Below, in pieces: positions 35,292 to 44,064 of a stretch of DNA of 64,000 bases (the first letter of the stretch is position 1; every line of letters begins with the position of its first letter). The stretch is from Pseudomonas floridensis. Lineage in GTDB: Bacteria; Pseudomonadota; Gammaproteobacteria; Pseudomonadales; Pseudomonadaceae. The notes beneath the pieces were generated by a model. The model did no database searches. It saw only the letters and a program-made list of their open reading frames with translations, and was not told the DNA's origin. Location of the stretch: NCBI RefSeq assembly GCF_002087235.1, contig NZ_MUIO01000012.1:1-64000 (forward strand). The letters run 5' to 3'. The position numbers were made by a program, and so were the translations under genes.

Positions 35292-35481
35292 GGCTGGCGT
35301 TTTTTCGCGCTGATACTCTCGCCGATCAGCCATTGAATCGGGCAGGACAGCGCGTCTGTCGTGCACGTCAGGGCTGGAGCCGTACCAGGATTGATGTTCC
35401 CGGACGCCATGTGTCACCGGGCGTATACCCACGGTCAGGTCAGCAGTATTGAATGTTCACCCGCCGCGAGTATCGGGAATC

Positions 35482-36750
35482 ATGCAGAAAATCACATTGG
35501 GTTTTACCGTGGCCGTTGCGTCCACGCAGCTTTTTGCGGGCGGCTTTGCGCTCAATGAGCAGAGCGTCAGCAATGCAGGTACGGCGTTTGCCGGACGCGC
35601 TTCGGCTGCCGAAGATGCCAGCACCGTCTATGGCAATCCGGCAGGCATGGCGCGTCTGGACGGGCAACAGATCACCGGCGGTGTGTCCTTCATCGACGCC
35701 TCCACCGACATCAGTCGTGCAAGCGGTCGGTCCAGTGGCACGAACAAGGGTGACATGGTGCCGTTCAAAGCCGTGCCGTCCGGTTTTTACACCTACAAGA
35801 TGGACGAGCACTGGGCGTTCGGAATGGGGGTTTATGCCCCGTTTGGCCTGGCTACCGATTACGAGTCGGGCTTCCAGGGGCGCGCGTTTGCCAGCAGAAG
35901 CGACGCCAGGGTCATCACGTTGCAGCCGACGGTCAGCTACGCCTTCAACGATCGCCTGTCCATCGGTTTGGGACCGACCATCAACCGGTTTGCGGGCACG
36001 CTGGAATCCGACCTGACGCTGAACCCGGCGATTGCCGACACCAATGTAAAGGTGAAAGGTGACGATGTCGCGCTGGGTTTCAATGTCGGCCTGCTCGCCA
36101 CGCTTACCGATACGACCCGTGCCGGCGTGGCGTATCACTCTCGGGTCCGCTACGACCTCGATTGCCACACGCAGGTGGCCACGGGTGCCGGAACACCGCC
36201 TCAGCTCCTCACCAGCAATCGTTATGACTGTTCATTGCAGATAGACACGCCAGAATCTCTCGACCTGTCGGTGACGCAAGACCTGACCGATGCCTGGAAG
36301 CTCTATGCCGGGGCGACCTGGACCCGCTGGAGTCGCATGAAGGACCTGAGCTTCAGCACCGAAAGCATCAGTCCGGCGGTCGGTGGCGTGCTGGCTTCGT
36401 CGTTGTCGAACGCCGTCGCCGGGGGATTGGACTGGCATGACACCTGGGCTCATGCGCTAGGCACTTCCTATCAATTGAACGAGCAATGGATCCTGCGTGC
36501 CGGCGTTCGCCTGGACCAGTCGCCCACCAGCAATACCAATCGCTCGCCTCGCACGCCGACGGGGGATCGCACGATTGTCAGCGTCGGGGCCGGTTATGAC
36601 GTGAGTAAGGAGTTGACCATCGATCTTGCGTACTCCTGGCTTAAAGAAGAAAGCGTGAACGTCAGTCGCTCGAATGCATTGGCCAGCTACAGCGCCCGTT
36701 ATGAAAACAGTGCGAGCTATTTTGGCGTGGGCGCCAGTTACCGATTCTGA
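35482..36750 (+). CDS. FadL/OmpP1/TodX-family outer-membrane transporter
   Basis: The 422-residue protein has a signal peptide (about 1-20, LFA-GG) followed by the FadL plug signature GGFALNEQSVSNAGTAFAGR with NPAGMARL, then about fourteen beta strands ending in ASYFGVGASYRF. The terminal Phe is the outer-membrane sorting signal. FadL relatives take up long-chain fatty acids or aromatic hydrocarbons; a natural substrate cannot be named here. ATG 35482 gives a correct leader; the upstream ATG at 35449 adds eleven polar residues. Confidence 0.85.
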   Translation: MQKITLGFTVAVASTQLFAGGFALNEQSVSNAGTAFAGRASAAEDASTVYGNPAGMARLDGQQITGGVSFIDASTDISRASGRSSGTNKGDMVPFKAVPSGFYTYKMDEHWAFGMGVYAPFGLATDYESGFQGRAFASRSDARVITLQPTVSYAFNDRLSIGLGPTINRFAGTLESDLTLNPAIADTNVKVKGDDVALGFNVGLLATLTDTTRAGVAYHSRVRYDLDCHTQVATGAGTPPQLLTSNRYDCSLQIDTPESLDLSVTQDLTDAWKLYAGATWTRWSRMKDLSFSTESISPAVGGVLASSLSNAVAGGLDWHDTWAHALGTSYQLNEQWILRAGVRLDQSPTSNTNRSPRTPTGDRTIVSVGAGYDVSKELTIDLAYSWLKEESVNVSRSNALASYSARYENSASYFGVGASYRF

Positions 36751-36769
36751 CGCTCCCCACCACAGGGCC

Positions 36770-36785
36770 TAGTACATGTGTACTA
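36770..36785. promoter_or_regulatory. palindromic operator candidate, copy 3
   Basis: TAGTACATGTGTACTA is an inverted repeat with 7-base arms and a 2-base centre. It starts 19 bp past the stop of the FadL-type gene and lies about 210 bp upstream of the next lipoprotein gene. Together with copy 2 it brackets the fadL-like gene. Confidence 0.45.
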
Positions 36786-36994
36786 TCGCCGTATCAAGTA
36801 CCGTGCTCTTAAACTGATCGGGTTGCGAGCATCGCCTGGCAACCAGACCGCTTGTTGCAAATGAACGGTGGGGACTTTCAGGTCTTTCCATTGCAGCGCT
36901 CATTTATCTGAAAAACATGAAGTTTCAGATCGCGTGCCTGTTCTTTTTCTGCAAGCCCCTGCCATTGCGCGCCTGATCGTTATCAAGGGTAAAG

Positions 36995-37501
36995 ATGAAC
37001 ATGTCATTCAACAGTGTCAACCATGTGCGTAGGGGTTTTATGCTGTGCCTGTTAGTGGGTACATTGAGTGGTTGTGCAGGCTCCAATGATCTTCTGGGCT
37101 CGCTCAACGACTCGCTCAATGGCGGGGCTAAAAAGTATGAGTTGAATTACCTCAAGCAAAACCTTATTCCGGGGAAGACCACCAAGGAGCAGGTCAGGCA
37201 GCTTTTTGGTGAACCTTATTCGGAATCGCTGGATGTTGTCAGCGGCAGCAACGACTCGAATTGGGAGTACCGCAAGAGCGAAGAGGGGCTGTCGAAGTAC
37301 ACTGATCTGGCACACAAGTATGTGTCCACTGAAACCAGTCTGAAAATGTACTCCTTATCGGCACAAACCTCGAGAGGGCAGGACGTTTTGTCGGATGCCG
37401 CCAACGTTGCGGGCGTCAGAAAAGGCGCCAGCAAAGTTCAGGGTTCGACGCTGTATATCTACTTCAAGAACGATGTGATTGATTATTACCGCCTGCAATG
37501 A
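36995..37501 (+). CDS. putative lipoprotein with BamE/SmpA-like fold
   Basis: The 168-residue product carries a leader with lipobox Leu-Ser-Gly-Cys (residues about 25-28) and then the segment IPGKTTKEQVRQLFGEPYSE, the helix pair typical of SmpA/OmlA (BamE-like) domains. The remaining strands (NWEYRKSEEG, TLYIYFKNDVIDYY) complete that small alpha/beta fold. It may assist envelope assembly, but BamE itself is elsewhere in pseudomonads. AAGGG lies five bases before ATG 36995. Confidence 0.65.
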   Translation: MNMSFNSVNHVRRGFMLCLLVGTLSGCAGSNDLLGSLNDSLNGGAKKYELNYLKQNLIPGKTTKEQVRQLFGEPYSESLDVVSGSNDSNWEYRKSEEGLSKYTDLAHKYVSTETSLKMYSLSAQTSRGQDVLSDAANVAGVRKGASKVQGSTLYIYFKNDVIDYYRLQ

Positions 37502-37532
37502 CATGACAGTTTTACTGAATCATCACCGTGGA

Positions 37533-39167
37533 TCAGCTTCTGACCGGCTCTGCCGTCGCGTCGACCTTGAAACTGAGCAGCAATGAGCGAAGCTCGGCAG
37601 GCCTGACCGGTTTTGCAAGCACCGGAATTTCAGGATCGTTCAAGGTCTGGCGCACATGCTGGAGTTCATGCCCGGTGATTACGATGGCCGGAATGCGTCG
37701 GCCTTGCAGCCTGCTGAGGTAAGCGATGCAGTCGGCGCCCGATGCGGTGCGGTCCAGATCGAAGTCGGTCACCACAAGATCGCAATCAACGTGTGCGTCC
37801 GGAATCCGGGTAGAGGTCTGGACTTCGCAGCCCCACTTGCGCAGTAGCATCGCGGTGGCCTGCAACACGCTGTGATTGTCCTCGATCAGCATGACTCGCA
37901 GGCCGCCCAGCAGGCGCGTGTTCCAGTCGATTGCCTGAATCGGCGCCACGCGGCTGGCAGCGACGACCGGCAGTCCGGCAATGGTCACGGCGGTCCCGCG
38001 TTCCGGGGTCGAGCGGATGGAAACCCGCAGACTCATGAGCCGGGCGATGCGGCTGACGATGCTAAGGCCGAGCCCGACGCCTTCGATGTCCCGGTCGCGC
38101 TTCTCGCGCACCCGATAGAACTCGTTGCACAGATGTGGCAGGTGCTCGGCGGAAATACCGCGTCCCTGGTCGTAGACGCCGATATCAAGTTTACCCTTGC
38201 GACGTCGGCAGCCGATCAATACCGGTTTGCCGGGCGCGTACTTGAAGGTGTTGGAAATGAGGTTCTGCAGTAACGTACTGAGCAACACCGGGTCGGTGCG
38301 CACGTGATGATTGCCGCTGCGGACCCGAATATCCACGCCAGCCCAACTGGCGGCCTCGCTGTTCTGGCTCGCCAGGCCTTTGAGCAGCGCATCCAGATCG
38401 ACTGTTTCCAGGCGCGGTGTCACCTCGCCCCGGTTCAGGGTGTAAATGTCCAGCAGTGAGCGGAACAGTTGTTCAACGGAGCCCAGGGCTCGGTCGATGT
38501 TGTCCACCAGACGCCGTTCGTTGTCGCCCAGGCTGGCGTCGCGCAGGCAGGCGGTGAACAGGCTGATGGAATGAATGGGCTGTCGCAGGTCATGACTGGC
38601 CTGAGCCAGAAAGCGCGACTTGGCCTGGTTGGCTGCCTCGGTTTCTTTCAGTGCCAGATGCAGTCGGCCGAGCAGGAAGTAGACGAACAGCGGCAGTACC
38701 AGCATGGTTAGAATCATCAGCACCGCAACCGCGTGGTGCTCGCGCAGGAAGGGCGTGAGGGCAATGATGATCAGCAACGAAATCATCGAGAATCCGGTTG
38801 CCAGCAACAGATAATTGCGCCCGTAGCGCATGCCGTAACCCACCGTCATGCTCAGCATTACCGAATACACCGGAAGCAGCCCCTCGCCCCCAACCGTGAT
38901 CGTGACGATGCCCGCCATATTGTCCGTGACCAGCGCGAACAGTCGTCGTCTGCCGGAGGCGCCGGGACGCTGTGCAATGCGTATCACCAGACCCACCGTC
39001 ACCACGCCGAACGCCAGGCAATAACCCAGAATGATGAACATGCGTTCTTCGGATATTTCATCCAGCGCGTAGGTAATAAGCGTGTAACAGGTTGATGTGG
39101 CAATGACTGCAAGGCGTAACAGCGCCTGAGTCATTTCCAGGTCAATGCGTTTGGGCAATAGCGACAT
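37533..39167 (-). CDS. hybrid sensor histidine kinase with C-terminal receiver
   Basis: The 544-residue protein has six or seven membrane segments in residues 14-168, a short coiled linker (KETEAANQAKSRFLAQA) and a kinase core. The H box SHDLRQPIHSISLF places His at about 192; the N box is NTFKYAP and the G box IEGVGLGLSIV. The HDLRQP variant groups it with RpfC-like hybrid kinases. A receiver domain (about 415-540) contains IEDN and TDFDLDRTASGADC. ATG 39167 is chosen by similarity of the N-terminus and by the 5-bp gap to the response regulator gene upstream, with which it forms an operon. Confidence 0.85.
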   Translation of the reverse strand: MSLLPKRIDLEMTQALLRLAVIATSTCYTLITYALDEISEERMFIILGYCLAFGVVTVGLVIRIAQRPGASGRRRLFALVTDNMAGIVTITVGGEGLLPVYSVMLSMTVGYGMRYGRNYLLLATGFSMISLLIIIALTPFLREHHAVAVLMILTMLVLPLFVYFLLGRLHLALKETEAANQAKSRFLAQASHDLRQPIHSISLFTACLRDASLGDNERRLVDNIDRALGSVEQLFRSLLDIYTLNRGEVTPRLETVDLDALLKGLASQNSEAASWAGVDIRVRSGNHHVRTDPVLLSTLLQNLISNTFKYAPGKPVLIGCRRRKGKLDIGVYDQGRGISAEHLPHLCNEFYRVREKRDRDIEGVGLGLSIVSRIARLMSLRVSIRSTPERGTAVTIAGLPVVAASRVAPIQAIDWNTRLLGGLRVMLIEDNHSVLQATAMLLRKWGCEVQTSTRIPDAHVDCDLVVTDFDLDRTASGADCIAYLSRLQGRRIPAIVITGHELQHVRQTLNDPEIPVLAKPVRPAELRSLLLSFKVDATAEPVRS

Positions 39168-39172
39168 GGCAA

Positions 39173-39796
39173 TTACTTGCTGGAAAGACTTGAAAATTGC
39201 GCCGCCGCGGCAGAACGCGTTGAAACGCCCAGCGTCTTGAGCAGACTGGAAACATGGATGCGCACCGTGAAGGGCGAGATGCCCAACGCCTTGGCTATTT
39301 CCTTGTTGGTCTTGCCGGACGCAACAAGACCAAGCACTTCTTTCTGGCGGCACGTCAGATGGCCGAGCGTCGCCAACTCTGCATCACCCAGAATCGAACC
39401 TTCGGGTTTGTACTTGACCACGACATCACCATTGCGAATGGCAATAAAGGCTTCGGCAATTTCCTGAGGATCGATGTTCTTGCCGATGAAACCATCGGCG
39501 CCATGGGACATGACTTCTGAAATGGTATCCAGATCATCGACCATGGACACCACGATGATCGAGGTGCGCCTGAACTCATTGCGAAGTTCGGCAATCGTCT
39601 GAACGGAAGTAAGGCCCGGAAAACGAAGGTCCAGTACCAAGGTATCGACTTCGTCACCCGATCGCGCCAGCTCGAGAACTTCATCGAGATTGCCGGCCTG
39701 TTCGATGACCGCCTCTGGCACCAGGCGTTCAACAGTACGCAGCATCCCTTCACGAAATAACGGATGATCGTCAGCCACGATAATTCTGCAAGGCAT
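39173..39796 (-). CDS. NarL/LuxR-type response regulator
   Basis: The 207-residue regulator has a receiver domain ([10 protein letters not shown], phosphoacceptor Asp56 in [19 protein letters not shown] lysine loop) and a LuxR-type helix-turn-helix (about 147-200, [20 protein letters not shown]). Five bases separate it from the hybrid kinase gene, its likely partner. No strong ribosome site is seen; ATG 39796 fits the family N-terminus better than the GTG at 39811. The sensed signal and target genes are unknown. Confidence 0.85.
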   Translation of the reverse strand: MPCRIIVADDHPLFREGMLRTVERLVPEAVIEQAGNLDEVLELARSGDEVDTLVLDLRFPGLTSVQTIAELRNEFRRTSIIVVSMVDDLDTISEVMSHGADGFIGKNIDPQEIAEAFIAIRNGDVVVKYKPEGSILGDAELATLGHLTCRQKEVLGLVASGKTNKEIAKALGISPFTVRIHVSSLLKTLGVSTRSAAAAQFSSLSSK

Positions 39797-39850
39797 ACCG
39801 CATACGTCCACTACTTTGAGTAGTGCGCATCATACCTGATACCGCATGAC

Positions 39851-39868
39851 TGTATCGTAGATGATACA
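39851..39868. promoter_or_regulatory. inverted repeat upstream of the response regulator
   Basis: TGTATC and GATACA are separated by six bases (39851-39868), 55 bp upstream of the regulator start. It could be an autoregulatory site for the LuxR-type output domain. Confidence 0.35.
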
Positions 39869-40055
39869 AGTCATATGCAGACTTTAATTAACAAGTGATG
39901 GCAATTTGTTATTGTTTTTTGCACGCTTATAGTGCAACTAGTGATATGGCCCGGCCTTTATAGAATAAGTGACCTGTGAAACCTGTACGTTCGGTGCGAA
40001 CACGTGCTGTGGGTCGACCGTTGTCTGGTGACGCGAGCATTGGACTGCCTGATGA

Positions 40056-40093
40056 CGAGCGCACCGTTAACATCAGTATTCACAGTGCGCTCG
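40056..40093 (-). terminator. hairpin downstream of the chemoreceptor gene
   Basis: CGAGCGCAC (40056-40064) pairs with GTGCGCTCG (40085-40093), a 9-bp stem with a 20-base loop, about 20 bases past the chemoreceptor stop on the minus strand. No U tract is obvious. Confidence 0.4.
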
Positions 40094-40113
40094 CGTTTCC
40101 TCAGCGTCCGGAC

Positions 40114-41739
40114 TCACGTCCTGAATCGCAACACCAGATCATTCATATTCACGGCGAGGCGGGACAGTTCGTTGCTGGCAATCAGCGTCTGGCGTGTGCC
40201 TTCGCTGCTTTGCACGGCCAGGTCTCGAATGCTGATCAGGCTGCGGTCGACGTCACGGGCAACGTGCGCCTGTTGTTCCGAGGCGGTGGCGATCTGCAGG
40301 TTGCGCTCGTTGATTTCGAGCACCGAGTCGGTGATCTGTCGCAGCGACTGGCCTGCGTCTTCGGCGGTCTGGCGTGTGCTGTGCACTTCCTGCGTGCTCT
40401 TTTGCATCGAGTCTACCGTGGCGGAGGAACCTGCCTGAATCGCGGAAATCATCTGCTCGATTTCCTGAGTGGAGGTCTGCGTGCGGTGTGCCAGGGCACG
40501 AACTTCATCAGCCACCACGGCAAAGCCACGTCCTTGCTCGCCAGCACGCGCCGCTTCAATGGCGGCGTTCAGCGCCAGCAGATTGGTCTGCTCGGCAATT
40601 GCCCGGATGACGCTGAGCACTTTGCTGATGTCCTGTGCCTGACTGGCGAGCGCCGTGACCTGTGCGGACGAACCCTCGACCAGGCGAGTCAGGCCCTGCA
40701 TGGCGGTCAGCGTTTCAGCGACCCGCTTGTTGCCCAGGTCGGCGGCGACGCTGGAGTTTTGGGCAGCCTGCGAGGTTGAGGTCGCGTTGCGTGCGACTTC
40801 TTCAACCGCGGCACTCATCTGGTTCACGGCGGTGGCGGCCTGTTCGATTTCACTGTTCTGTTGTTGCAGGGTACGGTCGGCGCTTTCGGTGATGGAGGTC
40901 ATTTCGACCGCTGCGGTGCTCAGTTGCGTCGAGGCGCCGGATATCTGTTGAATGGTATCGCGCAGGTTTTTCGACATCAGGTTCAAGGCGTTCATCAGGC
41001 GCGAGGCTTCGTCCTCGCCGGTCACCTCGAGTTGCCGGGTCAGATCGCCCGCGGCAATGTCTTCAGCCAGTTTCAGAGAAGAGCCAATCGGGTCGACGAT
41101 ACTGCGCGTCAGGGCGATGGCCAGAAATACCGTCAATATCGAGGCGACGATAACGACGGCAATCAGCACTTTGACGCTGTGGTCATAAACCGCCGTTGCA
41201 TCGTCACCCGAGTGCTTGGCTTCTTTGGCATTCTGTTCCCGCAGAGCAGTCAGTTTTTCCTGATAGACAGTGGCTCGTTGTGCTTGCTCAGTGTTGGCAA
41301 ACGCAAGCGCTTGTTCATGATTTGAGGTGTCCAGTGCAATGACCTGTTTTACGCCATCGATATAGTTCGCCATTTTGGCGCCTGCCTCATTGAAGTTAAG
41401 CCGGTCCTGGTCACCGGAAATCAGGTTCTTGCGATAAAAGTCACTGCTCGACTGCAATGCGCTGACCGCCTCGTTGGTCTTGGCGACTGCGGCCTGATGG
41501 ACTGTCGGCTCACTGTTGGCCAGCATCCGGATGCTTTCCAGGCGCGCATGCAGCAGGGCGACCTGGATGTCGTCGATCACCTGAATGCTGGGAAGCGAAT
41601 TCATTGCGATATTTTGTTCGGAGGCACGCAGGTTGCCCATCTGAACGTAGGAAAAGACACCCAGCCCGACCAGCAGGACGGTGATGATGCCAAAGCAGAG
41701 CGACGCCCTGCGGGAAATATTGAGTGACCTGAGATTCAT
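40114..41739 (-). CDS. methyl-accepting chemotaxis protein (4-helix-bundle sensor)
   Basis: The 541-residue receptor has a first membrane helix (about 10-30), a periplasmic four-helix-bundle sensor (about 31-190), a second membrane helix ([20 protein letters not shown]), a HAMP domain (about 215-265) and a cytoplasmic signalling hairpin with the invariant tip [20 protein letters not shown] and [15 protein letters not shown]. No C-terminal CheR-binding pentapeptide is present. The ligand is unknown. ATG 41739 has GGAGG seven bases upstream. Confidence 0.9.
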   Translation of the reverse strand: MNLRSLNISRRASLCFGIITVLLVGLGVFSYVQMGNLRASEQNIAMNSLPSIQVIDDIQVALLHARLESIRMLANSEPTVHQAAVAKTNEAVSALQSSSDFYRKNLISGDQDRLNFNEAGAKMANYIDGVKQVIALDTSNHEQALAFANTEQAQRATVYQEKLTALREQNAKEAKHSGDDATAVYDHSVKVLIAVVIVASILTVFLAIALTRSIVDPIGSSLKLAEDIAAGDLTRQLEVTGEDEASRLMNALNLMSKNLRDTIQQISGASTQLSTAAVEMTSITESADRTLQQQNSEIEQAATAVNQMSAAVEEVARNATSTSQAAQNSSVAADLGNKRVAETLTAMQGLTRLVEGSSAQVTALASQAQDISKVLSVIRAIAEQTNLLALNAAIEAARAGEQGRGFAVVADEVRALAHRTQTSTQEIEQMISAIQAGSSATVDSMQKSTQEVHSTRQTAEDAGQSLRQITDSVLEINERNLQIATASEQQAHVARDVDRSLISIRDLAVQSSEGTRQTLIASNELSRLAVNMNDLVLRFRT

Positions 41740-41972
41740 GTTTGCCTCCGGCGGCAAAGTGTTCAGGAGGGGCAAGAACTCCCATCCAATGAACAGTTTT
41801 TCTGCCGAAGAAGGCCGGGCTTTAATGTCTGAATAATGAAAGTTTCTTCACTTTTTATATACACCGTTCAGCGAGTTATTCAGTATTTTAATGGCGTAAG
41901 AACTCGCTGATCCGCTGGGATGGGCGTCCTGTCAGGTCTCGATACGTTTTATCTATAATCGCGTATTTAGGG

Positions 41973-42899
41973 TTACGGGAAGTTATAGGCTGTTACCTGA
42001 TCGGTTTTTTCATCCAGAAAGTTCGCCACCACGCCCATGCAGGCCATGCGCTCTTCCACATGGGGCATGTGGCTGGATTCCTCGAAAATCGACCAACTGA
42101 TGTCCGGCACATTGTCGATATAGGGCTTCACCACCAGCGGCGTAGCCTCGTCGTACCGCCCGGAGATCAGCAGCGTCGGCACCTTGATCCGGTGCAGGCG
42201 TTCGACAATGGTCCAGTCCTTCATCGTGCCGATCACATGAAACTCGGTCGGGCCATTCATGGCGTGGTACACGGTCGGATCGGCATCGATCTGGTCGAAC
42301 GTACGTTTCACCTCTTCCGGCCATGGGATCACACGGCATACGTGGCGGTTATAGAAGAGGCGAGAGGCTTCTACATACTCTTGCGCCTGCAGGGTGCCGG
42401 CCTCTTCATGGCGCAGCAGTGTTTTCTGAACGGCTTCCGGCAGTTCCCGGCGCAGGCGGTTGGCTTCGCTGACCCAGGTGTGCATGTCGGCCGGGGAGTT
42501 GGCGATGATCAGCGCCTTCAGCCCCTTCGGTTGAAGAACGGCATGTTCGGAGGCCAGCATGCCACCCCAGGACTGGCCGAGCAGGGCGTATTTGTTGGCG
42601 ATATCCAGATGCAACAGCAGATTGTCCAATTCTTTCAGGAACAGTTCGACTGTCCAGAAATCGGCTTTTTCATCTGGCAGATGGGTCGACTTTCCGTTGC
42701 CCAGCTGATCGTAGTGAATAACGGCACGACCGGTATTGGCGATGTCCTTGAACGCATCCACGTAATCATGGGTGCAGCCAGGGCCGCCGTGCAGAATGAC
42801 CAGCGGCGTGTGAGGACCGTACAGATCGCCTGTAACGCGATACCAGGTCTGGTAGGGACCAAAGGGTGCGTAACCTTCCTGGATCGTGATCTCTGACAT
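41973..42899 (-). CDS. pip: proline iminopeptidase (PIP family) of the LuxR-solo locus
   Basis: The 308-residue alpha/beta hydrolase releases N-terminal proline or related residues from small peptides or amides. It has the oxyanion motif HGGPG (37-41), nucleophile GQSWGG with Ser110, Asp250 in SGRYDEATP and His277 in [10 protein letters not shown] pip gene next to a LuxR solo is the conserved layout of the plant-signal-responsive XccR/OryR/PsoR/PipR group, in which the regulator activates pip. It is transcribed in the same direction as the luxR gene but 93 bp away, enough for its own promoter, which carries a motif shared with the ABC operon. Confidence 0.88.
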   Translation of the reverse strand: MSEITIQEGYAPFGPYQTWYRVTGDLYGPHTPLVILHGGPGCTHDYVDAFKDIANTGRAVIHYDQLGNGKSTHLPDEKADFWTVELFLKELDNLLLHLDIANKYALLGQSWGGMLASEHAVLQPKGLKALIIANSPADMHTWVSEANRLRRELPEAVQKTLLRHEEAGTLQAQEYVEASRLFYNRHVCRVIPWPEEVKRTFDQIDADPTVYHAMNGPTEFHVIGTMKDWTIVERLHRIKVPTLLISGRYDEATPLVVKPYIDNVPDISWSIFEESSHMPHVEERMACMGVVANFLDEKTDQVTAYNFP

Positions 42900-42962
42900 G
42901 CTGTCGGTCTCTCGTTATGGATCGCGACACCATAGCGCCACTTTTCGGCGGCGATAACTGGA

Positions 42963-42982
42963 AGAAATGATAGGTTTTGCCG
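42963..42982 (-). promoter_or_regulatory. half-conserved lux-box-like site upstream of pip
   Basis: Read on the minus strand the site begins CGGCAAAACCTAT (42982 to 42970), identical over 13 bases to 43854-43866 in front of the ABC operon. The second half is degenerate. It is centred about 74 bp upstream of the pip start. Confidence 0.5.
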
Positions 42983-42992
42983 GTTTTTCGGG

Positions 42993-43757
42993 TCAGCTGT
43001 CGAGTAATCGGTAGTGCACGGCGCGTACCACGGCCTGCACACGGTTCTTCGCGCCGAGCTTCTGCATGGCGGAATTGAGGTGCAGTGTCACGGTGGCAAC
43101 GGAGCGGTTGAGGTGCTGGGCGATTTCCTTGGCGGTCAGGCCTTCGGCGGACCAGCGCAGACATTCACGTTCGCGGCGAGTGAGTTTGATTGCCGTGCAT
43201 GAATGCATGGCCTTGTCGAACAACGGGTAGGCCACTTCCTGAAAGGCATGGGCAAGCAGACCGAACTCGGCCAGGCTGTGCCGGGCGTCTTCCAGCGTCG
43301 CGTCGCTGCTGTCCGAGCAGATGCCGGTCAGCGTCGCAAAGCCGCCCTTGGGCATATGAATGGGTACGGTAACGCCGCAGGTCATGTGGAATTCGTGCAG
43401 ATAGCGCACTACGGGTGTGTGCAGGTCCTTGATCATCGTGCGCAACACCGTTTCAGCCTTGGGCTGATAAGACCACACGAAAGGCGAGACGCTGTTCACC
43501 GCCAGTTGCTGAACCGGGTCGATCTGGTAATAGCCTTTACTGCACCACAGTGTGTGCCAGTCTTCGGGGGCGTTGCGCAACGTCAGCAACGAAGGGGTGA
43601 TCAGTGCACCATCATGGGACACGGGCACGGGACTATAGTCGTAAACCACCGAGTCGAAGCCGAGTCCTGAAGCGAGCATCCATGCGCAATCCATCTGCTG
43701 GTCCAGCGTGGCCGCAGACTGTAGGCGTGTATTGAAATCCGACAACCTCACGTGCAT
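42993..43757 (-). CDS. pipR: LuxR solo of the plant-signal group (PipR/PsoR/PsaR2-like)
   Basis: The 254-residue protein has an autoinducer-binding-like domain (about 10-175) and a LuxR helix-turn-helix (about 192-250, LTRRERECLRWSAEGLTAKE). Conserved pocket residues include Trp67, Asp80-Pro81 and Trp95. The position equivalent to TraR Tyr61 is Trp71, a change diagnostic of plant-responsive solos; the Trp57 equivalent remains Trp67, whereas OryR-type proteins also change it. No luxI gene lies in the window. In a poplar endophyte PipR responds to a plant-derived ethanolamine derivative through an adjacent ABC transporter. ATG 43757 follows AAGGAA by 8 bases. Confidence 0.82.
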   Translation of the reverse strand: MHVRLSDFNTRLQSAATLDQQMDCAWMLASGLGFDSVVYDYSPVPVSHDGALITPSLLTLRNAPEDWHTLWCSKGYYQIDPVQQLAVNSVSPFVWSYQPKAETVLRTMIKDLHTPVVRYLHEFHMTCGVTVPIHMPKGGFATLTGICSDSSDATLEDARHSLAEFGLLAHAFQEVAYPLFDKAMHSCTAIKLTRRERECLRWSAEGLTAKEIAQHLNRSVATVTLHLNSAMQKLGAKNRVQAVVRAVHYRLLDS

Positions 43758-43855
43758 AGCATGACTTCCTTTGTCATTCGAACGAGCAAGGGTCAACTAT
43801 AGCAATGATCCAAGCAAGGACGGTGCCACGGCCCGGTTTGCAGACGGATTGCACG

Positions 43856-43875
43856 GCAAAACCTATAAGAATTGC
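43856..43875 (+). promoter_or_regulatory. 20-bp lux-box-like palindrome before the ABC operon
   Basis: GCAAAACCTATAAGAATTGC matches its reverse complement at 14 of 20 positions (GCAA..C.TATA.G..TTGC), the length and symmetry of a lux box. TATACA at 43891-43896 could be the -10, putting the site near -38 to -42 from the start of transcription, as in LuxR-type activation. The left half recurs upstream of pip. Confidence 0.55.
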
Positions 43876-43941
43876 TAGCTGTCCAGTCGCTATACACCGC
43901 GTTAGGGTTCGGGTCATGACCGAGCGTCCGGATTGGGAACT

Positions 43942-44064
43942 ATGATGTTATGTGAAACCGGGCCTGAAGAGTGCAGCCGCGTTGAAGTCTGCGATCATGA
44001 AATGCAGCGTTGTCCGCAGTGTCCGGATGCGCCGTGCTTTGCTCAACAACCTCGGGGCATGTGA
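43942..44064 (+). CDS. 40-residue cysteine-rich leader ORF, coupled to ABC permease
   Basis: The frame from ATG 43942 (or the next codon, also ATG, at 43945) encodes 40 residues ending in TGA at 44062-44064, which shares its A with the permease start codon (TGATG). Six cysteines are spaced C-x6-C-x5-C-x6-C-x2-C-x4-C, with CPQCPDAPC near the end, resembling a metal knuckle or disulfide-rich peptide. There is no signal peptide. A weak ribosome site (TTGGGA) precedes it. It may be a leader peptide that couples permease translation to amino-acid or redox state, or a small metal-binding protein. Too short for automated ORF calling at 60 codons. Confidence 0.55.
   Translation: MMLCETGPEECSRVEVCDHEMQRCPQCPDAPCFAQQPRGM

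Larger units (their letters stand above)
34978..35481. other. 504-bp gene-free region before fadL
   Basis: No protein gene is supported. It holds a run of four hairpins ending in a strong terminator (35063-35166, see ncRNA) and a TAGTACA-type palindrome at 35273-35291, then about 190 bp of unassigned sequence up to the FadL-type gene start at 35482. Confidence 0.55.
39797..40113. other. 317-bp intergenic region upstream of the response regulator
   Basis: No gene is supported. It contains an inverted repeat near the regulator start (39851-39868) and a hairpin CGAGCGCAC/GTGCGCTCG (40056-40064, 40085-40093) just past the stop of the chemoreceptor gene. An AT-rich stretch around 39880-39930 is a likely promoter zone. 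Confidence 0.5.
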
